From JBDRHL01 sp043816955 (GTDB taxonomy: Bacteria; Planctomycetota; Phycisphaerae; Sedimentisphaerales; CAYZTY01), in contig JBDRHL010000115.1 of NCBI GenBank assembly GCA_043816955.1, positions 1 through 64,000 of the forward strand: DNA of 64,000 nucleotides, given 5' to 3'. A program made the translations under genes and the position numbers. Positions 59,365 through 64,000 of this stretch are shown here, one piece after another. The notes beneath the pieces were generated by a model. It was not told the DNA's origin. It searched no databases and saw only the letters and a list, made by a program, of their open reading frames with translations. Numbering within the stretch: the stretch's first letter is position 1; every line of letters starts with the position of its first letter.

Positions 59365-61062
59365 TCAAATAATATCCACCTGCGTTACACGCAGAACTTC
59401 CGAAATAGTTGTTATGCCTTCAGCTACCTTCCTGGCACCGTCCATTCGAAGTGTCTGAAGGCCTGCCTCTATTGCCGCTTTCTTTATCACGCCTGCACTT
59501 TCCCGCCTGTAGATCAGATCACGAATCCGTTCGTCAATCAGCATCAGCTCATAAATCCCCGTCCTGCCCCGGTAGCCTGTCTGGAAACATTTGTCACAGC
59601 CCTTGCCCGTCAGGAAAGGTTTGCCGTTTTCAGCAATACCCAGTTCCCGCAGCTCATGCAGCGTTGGCTGATAAGGCATCGCACAGGATGGACACACCCT
59701 TCGAACCAGCCGCTGGGCTAGTACAGCTATCAGCGATGAGCTGACCAGATATGGTTCAACATCCAGATCAAGAAGCCTGCTGATCGCTCCTGCCGAATCA
59801 TTCGTATGCAGAGTACTAAAAACAAGGTGACCTGTCAATGAGGACTGTATCGCCATACGGGCCGTTTCCTGGTCTCGAACCTCACCGACCATTATCACGT
59901 CCGGGTCCTGACGCAGAACATGTCGAAGCGACGTCACAAAAGTTACCCCCTTTTTCTGCGATACCTGCATCTGGCTGATACCCTCGAGCTGATACTCAAT
60001 CGGATCCTCAATAGTCATCACATTCTTTTCTGTCGAATTTATCCTGTTCAGACATGAATAAAGCGTCGTGCTTTTGCCGCTGCCTGTCGGCCCGGTCACA
60101 AAAATCACCCCGTGCGACCTGGTCAAAAGTGAATCAAATCTCGCCAGGTCTTCCGTGCCCATACCAAGTTCCTCCAGTTTGAACAGCCCCGTGCTTTTGT
60201 CCAGCAGCCTCAAAACCGCATGCTCCCCATAACTTGTTGGAACCGTACTGATACGAAGATCAATCTCCCTGTTGCCGAGCCGGACACTGCACCTGCCGTC
60301 CTGCGGCAGACGACGCTCCGCAATATCCATTCCCGCCATAACCTTGATACGCGATATTACCAGCGGCAGAACATTCCTGTTCAGACTCAAAGTGTCATAC
60401 AAAATGCCGTCGATACGATAACGTATCTGAATCTTGGTCTCATACGGATGAACGTGGATGTCACTGGCCCGAAGCTGAAGCGCGCGAAACAGAATATCAT
60501 TCACAAGCCGAATCACCGGCGGACGATTCACAACGTCCAGCAGATCGTCCGATGTCGTTACCTCGTCAATAAGCTGGTCCAGGTTCTGAGCATCAAGCTC
60601 CTCAGCAACTTCTTCGATAACCGTCGACTTCTGCTCATAAGCAACGTCAATCGCCGCCGTTATCGCCGTACGTGTCGAAACAGCAGGCCGGACCCCTCTG
60701 CCCGTCATCTTTGAGACGTTGTCCAGTGCATCGGTATCCAGAGGCGCAGACAGCACAACCTTAAGCTCCCTGCCCTGTGAATCCGAATCAATCCCTATAA
60801 GATAGTGGTGCTGCGCATAAGTGGCTGGAACCTTGTTGACAAAATCCTCAGGCACATCCGAAGGCGAAATCTCAGAGAGATACTCCAGGCCGAGAGCCTC
60901 TGCGAAAAGCTTCAAAACCACTTCTTCGGTGAAATGAGGACAGGACAGCAAAACTTCATCAAGCCGGCGCACGTCCCGGGAATTCTCTTCCAGATACCGA
61001 GCAAGCTGATCGGCATCGACAATCCCCGTCCGCCTGGCTGTATTAATCAGTAAATCTTTCAT
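59365..61062 (-). CDS. gspE: Type II secretion ATPase GspE
   Basis: The 565-residue protein from ATG 61062 has an N-terminal GspE/PilB N1-like domain (~1-150) and a AAA-type ATPase. The ATPase has Walker A VTGPTGSGKSTTLYS (~325), Asp boxes (MTIEDPIEYQLEGISQMQV, LRHVLRQDPDVIMVGEVRDQ) and His box TGHLVFSTLHTNDSAGAI. A tetracysteine zinc site follows (CPSC ... CDKC). It powers pseudopilus assembly. A longer start at 61161 would overlap gspD. Confidence 0.94.
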   Translation of the reverse strand: MKDLLINTARRTGIVDADQLARYLEENSRDVRRLDEVLLSCPHFTEEVVLKLFAEALGLEYLSEISPSDVPEDFVNKVPATYAQHHYLIGIDSDSQGRELKVVLSAPLDTDALDNVSKMTGRGVRPAVSTRTAITAAIDVAYEQKSTVIEEVAEELDAQNLDQLIDEVTTSDDLLDVVNRPPVIRLVNDILFRALQLRASDIHVHPYETKIQIRYRIDGILYDTLSLNRNVLPLVISRIKVMAGMDIAERRLPQDGRCSVRLGNREIDLRISTVPTSYGEHAVLRLLDKSTGLFKLEELGMGTEDLARFDSLLTRSHGVIFVTGPTGSGKSTTLYSCLNRINSTEKNVMTIEDPIEYQLEGISQMQVSQKKGVTFVTSLRHVLRQDPDVIMVGEVRDQETARMAIQSSLTGHLVFSTLHTNDSAGAISRLLDLDVEPYLVSSSLIAVLAQRLVRRVCPSCAMPYQPTLHELRELGIAENGKPFLTGKGCDKCFQTGYRGRTGIYELMLIDERIRDLIYRRESAGVIKKAAIEAGLQTLRMDGARKVAEGITTISEVLRVTQVDII

Positions 61063-61144
61063 CGCGCAAATGCCGAGAAAATGCTGTCCGCTCTGCCGCC
61101 GTTTATTACTCCTCTCATCCCTGATCACCTGCCGCTGCACATAA

Positions 61145-64000
61145 TTATTTCGCCAGAGCATCCAGCGAATCTAATTTATCACCTTTAATCGCTTCTTTCT
61201 GCGAATCTTTGCCGGGTACTGCCACATCCTCGTACTCCAGAATCTTCTCCGGTTCGGTGGGCGTCTGCTTAAACCCCGGCCAGTCTTGATATTCCTGGAA
61301 CGTACCTTCGGCCTTTTCAAACGCTGCCCTGTTCCTGCCGGACTCACGAACAAGGTCCGGAAGTTCCGACCCGGTCGGCCTGAGAATATAGGCCTTGACA
61401 AAGATGTACAGTCTCGCCTGAGTATCACTGTTATTCGTCGTCCTGAAAAGCCCTCCTATCACAGGCAGGTCACCAAAAACGGGAACCTTGCTCCCGCCTT
61501 TCGACTGTGATATGGTGGTCACACCGCCAAGTATTATGGTACTCTGGTCCGGCACCGTTACCACCGTTACCACCTTGTTTTTTGTAAGATCAGGCGGAGG
61601 CTGATTCTTAACCCCGCTGGCAGGGTCCTGCTGAGAACGAGACATCTCTATCTCAAGGCGAAGCAGATCCCCCTCACTTATATGCGGTCTTATAAGCAGC
61701 TCAATACCGGACACAAATTCGTCAAACTCAACACTTGTCCTTTCCTGACCGGCGCCGATATCACTGGTTATAGTTGTCTCTCGCGCAGCATACGTCGTGG
61801 TATCGGCGCTGATGGTACCATCTTCGTTATCATTAACGAGAATCTTGGGATGAGCAAGCACCCTGCCATAATCCTTTTCCTGCATCAGCGTCAACAATGC
61901 GTGAATATGCCTGTCACCGTAGAAACCTTTCAGATTTCCCTGCTTGGATGAGGCATCAAGAAATCGATTCCGGTCCGGTGCTGCCTCAAGGGCGGTGAGG
62001 ATGCTCCCCGTCGTCGCACCGGTTATTCCACCCACAAGACCTGATGTGTAGTCCAGGTCCGGAAGACTGCTGACAAGCTCCAGATCATAATTGAATGTGT
62101 CGGTCTTGGTCACCTCAACCAGCATCACATCTATGAGTACCTGGGGTCTGCGTTTGTCAAGTGATTTGATAAGACTGCCTACCCATTCCTGGTTTTTCCG
62201 GCTGCCGTACACTATCAGCGAAAAAGTCCCCCCGTCTGCGACGACCGTTACATCTTCCCGCTTCTCCGGCTTTGAAGCCGCCACCTTGTCATCAGCAGCT
62301 TGTGCTTTGATCGTCTTTTCAATTAATTGATCGAGTACTACCTTCACATTATTAGGATCCTGGTTCTCAAGTGGATATATCACATATGGTATCGCTTCCT
62401 CCATCGCCTCACGGTCCACATATGCTACCACCATTGCAATAGCGGCGTGCTGTTCAGGAGTTGCGTTTACCAGCAGAGAATTGGTTGTCTCCAGAACAGC
62501 TATCTGCGGCTCGTCCGCCTCAAACCCTGCTGCTCCTGCTGCCTCAGGTGATTTGCCCCCTTTCGGAGCTGCGCCGCTAGGTTTGCCTTTGATACCTTTG
62601 ATTACTCCCAGCTCATTTAACGTATCCAGAACATCGTAAGGATCTACATATTGAATCCCGTACTCCTTTATCGTCCGAAGGTCTTGCTCCGGCACGTCAA
62701 AAGCATCAATAAGATGCTCGACAATCTCTACTTCTTCCTCGCTTCCGATTATCAAAATACGGTTCGTTCTTTCATCATAATCCAGGTATACGCCGCCCCT
62801 AGCGCCTTCCTCTGGTTTGGCTTTCGGCGCCGGTGCAGGCGCCGGCCTGCGCCGACCCCTCGCAGGGGGCTGTGGCGCAGCAGCAGGTTTTTCCGCTACT
62901 GTTATGCTTATGGTACCCATTTGTTCTGCAAGGCTCATGATTTTAGGCGCCAGCACACTGGCGAGGGTATATTTGAGTTGTCTGAACTTAAACTCCCGAG
63001 GCTCTCCAGGCTGATCCACAAGTTCCAAAAGACGCGCCATCCGCTCCATTCGAAAAGCATAGTCGGTTACTATCAAAGTTCCGGTCTCGGAAACCGTCTG
63101 GAAGCTCGCACCCAGTTTCATATTCTTCAAAAGGGTCTCGGCTGAACTGGGATCGATGAAGCGAAGCCGGAAAACACGCGTCACAATTACGTCGCCCACT
63201 GCAGGTGCCTGGCCGTCTGTAATCAAAACCGGGTCAACATCAAGTATCTGCTCACTCGGAACTATCGTCACCAGATTGCCTCTGCGGCTCATCGAAAGGT
63301 TTGAAAATTTCAGCACTGATTCTAACACGCCGTACAACTCTTTGAGCTTGATCTTGTCCTGGATTCGAAGGGTAACCATCTTATCTTTCAAAAGCTTCTC
63401 ATCATACATATAATCGAGATCAAGATGCTTGCCCATCAGATCAAGCAAGTCAATAATCGCCAGTTTCTCCGGCAGATCAAGCTCAAGTTCTAGACTTGCT
63501 TCGGGGATGTCTATTTGCGTCGGCTTGATTTCAATGTGATAAGGCTCTTGGTCTGTCGGCTCTTCCTCGACCAAGGCAGCCTCTGTTGGTTCGATACCCT
63601 CCCGGCCTTCGTCTTTTTGAATCTCCTCTTTTGGAATTTCAGGCTCCCTTATGCCTTCAGCAGGCTCACCCTTCGAAGGAACTTCAGACGCCTGCTCCTC
63701 CTGCCCGGCAGGAACCGCCAGCTCATCGAAAATTCCTTCTATATCGTTGATATCGATACCCGCGACGACGTCTTCTTCAGTTTTCGCTGGCATGATCCCA
63801 GCATGATTAGGCTTACCCGCATTGGGTTCTTCTTCGACCAAAGCAGCCTTACCTTCTTCATCTGCATTTTCCCCCTGTGAAAGTCGCCTCACCGTTGAAG
63901 CTATTTTCTTCGCCCTGCTCGCAGATGCAATCACGATCAAGTCGCCGTTATGTATGTCGACAATTGCCCTTTCATCGCCTTTGCCCAGAGGCGGTTCCTT
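61145..64000 (-). CDS. gspD: Type II secretion outer-membrane secretin GspD (5' end outside window)
   Basis: The frame is open to position 64000, so the N-terminus is missing. From the edge inward: an N-domain-like segment (IVDIHNGDLIVIASASRAKK); a ~150-residue acidic Pro/Glu-rich linker in which AALVEEEP occurs twice; N0-like and N1-N3 repeats (including FRLRFIDPSSAETLLKNM, IVYGSRKNQEWVGSLIKSLD); and the secretin domain (VLAHPKILVNDNEDG, VPVFGDLPVIGGLFRTTNN). A Pro/Ala/Arg-rich insert (APQPPARGRRRPAPAPAPKA) lies in an N domain. It forms the outer-membrane channel. The TTG at 63940 is not needed as a start because coding continues upstream. Confidence 0.9.
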   Translation of the reverse strand, partial: KEPPLGKGDERAIVDIHNGDLIVIASASRAKKIASTVRRLSQGENADEEGKAALVEEEPNAGKPNHAGIMPAKTEEDVVAGIDINDIEGIFDELAVPAGQEEQASEVPSKGEPAEGIREPEIPKEEIQKDEGREGIEPTEAALVEEEPTDQEPYHIEIKPTQIDIPEASLELELDLPEKLAIIDLLDLMGKHLDLDYMYDEKLLKDKMVTLRIQDKIKLKELYGVLESVLKFSNLSMSRRGNLVTIVPSEQILDVDPVLITDGQAPAVGDVIVTRVFRLRFIDPSSAETLLKNMKLGASFQTVSETGTLIVTDYAFRMERMARLLELVDQPGEPREFKFRQLKYTLASVLAPKIMSLAEQMGTISITVAEKPAAAPQPPARGRRRPAPAPAPKAKPEEGARGGVYLDYDERTNRILIIGSEEEVEIVEHLIDAFDVPEQDLRTIKEYGIQYVDPYDVLDTLNELGVIKGIKGKPSGAAPKGGKSPEAAGAAGFEADEPQIAVLETTNSLLVNATPEQHAAIAMVVAYVDREAMEEAIPYVIYPLENQDPNNVKVVLDQLIEKTIKAQAADDKVAASKPEKREDVTVVADGGTFSLIVYGSRKNQEWVGSLIKSLDKRRPQVLIDVMLVEVTKTDTFNYDLELVSSLPDLDYTSGLVGGITGATTGSILTALEAAPDRNRFLDASSKQGNLKGFYGDRHIHALLTLMQEKDYGRVLAHPKILVNDNEDGTISADTTTYAARETTITSDIGAGQERTSVEFDEFVSGIELLIRPHISEGDLLRLEIEMSRSQQDPASGVKNQPPPDLTKNKVVTVVTVPDQSTIILGGVTTISQSKGGSKVPVFGDLPVIGGLFRTTNNSDTQARLYIFVKAYILRPTGSELPDLVRESGRNRAAFEKAEGTFQEYQDWPGFKQTPTEPEKILEYEDVAVPGKDSQKEAIKGDKLDSLDALAK

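Noticed and set aside
1..64000. CRISPR arrays, prophage modules, rRNA genes and integrase/attachment sites
   Set aside because: I looked for regularly spaced repeats, phage structural or integrase genes and rRNA segments and saw none.

Overview
This window most likely comes from an anaerobic Gram-negative bacterium of the Planctomycetota (Phycisphaerae-like). That is an inference from gene content, not from a marker gene. It has lipid A synthesis (lpxB), LptE-like and BamD-like outer-membrane assembly proteins, a type II secretion operon, a SpoVG carrying a zinc ribbon, a FlgM-like protein, paired ClpP genes beside trigger factor, and a tetrahydrofolate C1 pathway joined to heterodisulfide-reductase-type electron carriers.

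Layout. 1-5.8 kb is accessory: a broken transposase, an AraC regulator divergent from a GH4 glycosidase, a chimeric MttB-like remnant, an ECF sigma/anti-sigma pair and an orphan GspF-like protein. 5.9-9.7 kb holds tRNA-Gly, trigger factor, two clpP genes and a lipoprotein. 9.7-10.4 kb has no large gene but carries a strong promoter followed by two tiny membrane-peptide ORFs. Then come ptsN and a convergent glucan phosphorylase. 13.66-13.91 kb (minus strand) encodes what I read as an independent structured RNA with its own promoter and terminator. 13.9-15.6 kb is a pfkB-kinase operon with two shortened downstream genes. 15.7-21.9 kb is a minus-strand run (bamD, lptE, ftsH, dsbD, nth) behind a good promoter. 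lpxB follows truncated gene pieces at 22.1-22.4 kb.

23.8-39.2 kb is the metabolic centre, 11 genes all on the plus strand: formate-THF ligase, an HdrA-HdrA-ferredoxin-MvhD fusion, FolD, MetV, MetF, HdrC, a 1485-residue HdrA/GltD/HdrA/ferredoxin fusion, MvhD and three proteins resembling FlxC, FlxB and FlxA. Together they encode the formate-to-methyl-THF branch of the Wood-Ljungdahl pathway, with redox partners that suggest a flavin-based electron-bifurcating methylene-THF reductase linked to NAD(P)H and ferredoxin. No hdrB, CO dehydrogenase/acetyl-CoA synthase or formate dehydrogenase gene is in the window.

39.2-51.7 kb has mostly separate genes: a bifunctional fucokinase/GDP-fucose pyrophosphorylase, an RNase HII-like protein, glutamate dehydrogenase, tRNA-Gln, exonuclease III, an entericidin-like lipopeptide, a glycosyltransferase fusion, AMMECR1 and DedA proteins, ispE, spoVG and a flgM-like gene. 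52.1-64 kb is a minus-strand general secretion operon in the order gspD-E-F-G-H-I-J-K-L-M, with gspD running off the right edge.

A recurring oddity in the first 22.5 kb is a set of genes that keep both termini, or one terminus, of a known family but lack the middle (MttB-like, cupin, class II aldolase, aldo/keto reductase, transposase). These are either real small deletions in a decaying accessory region or assembly joins.
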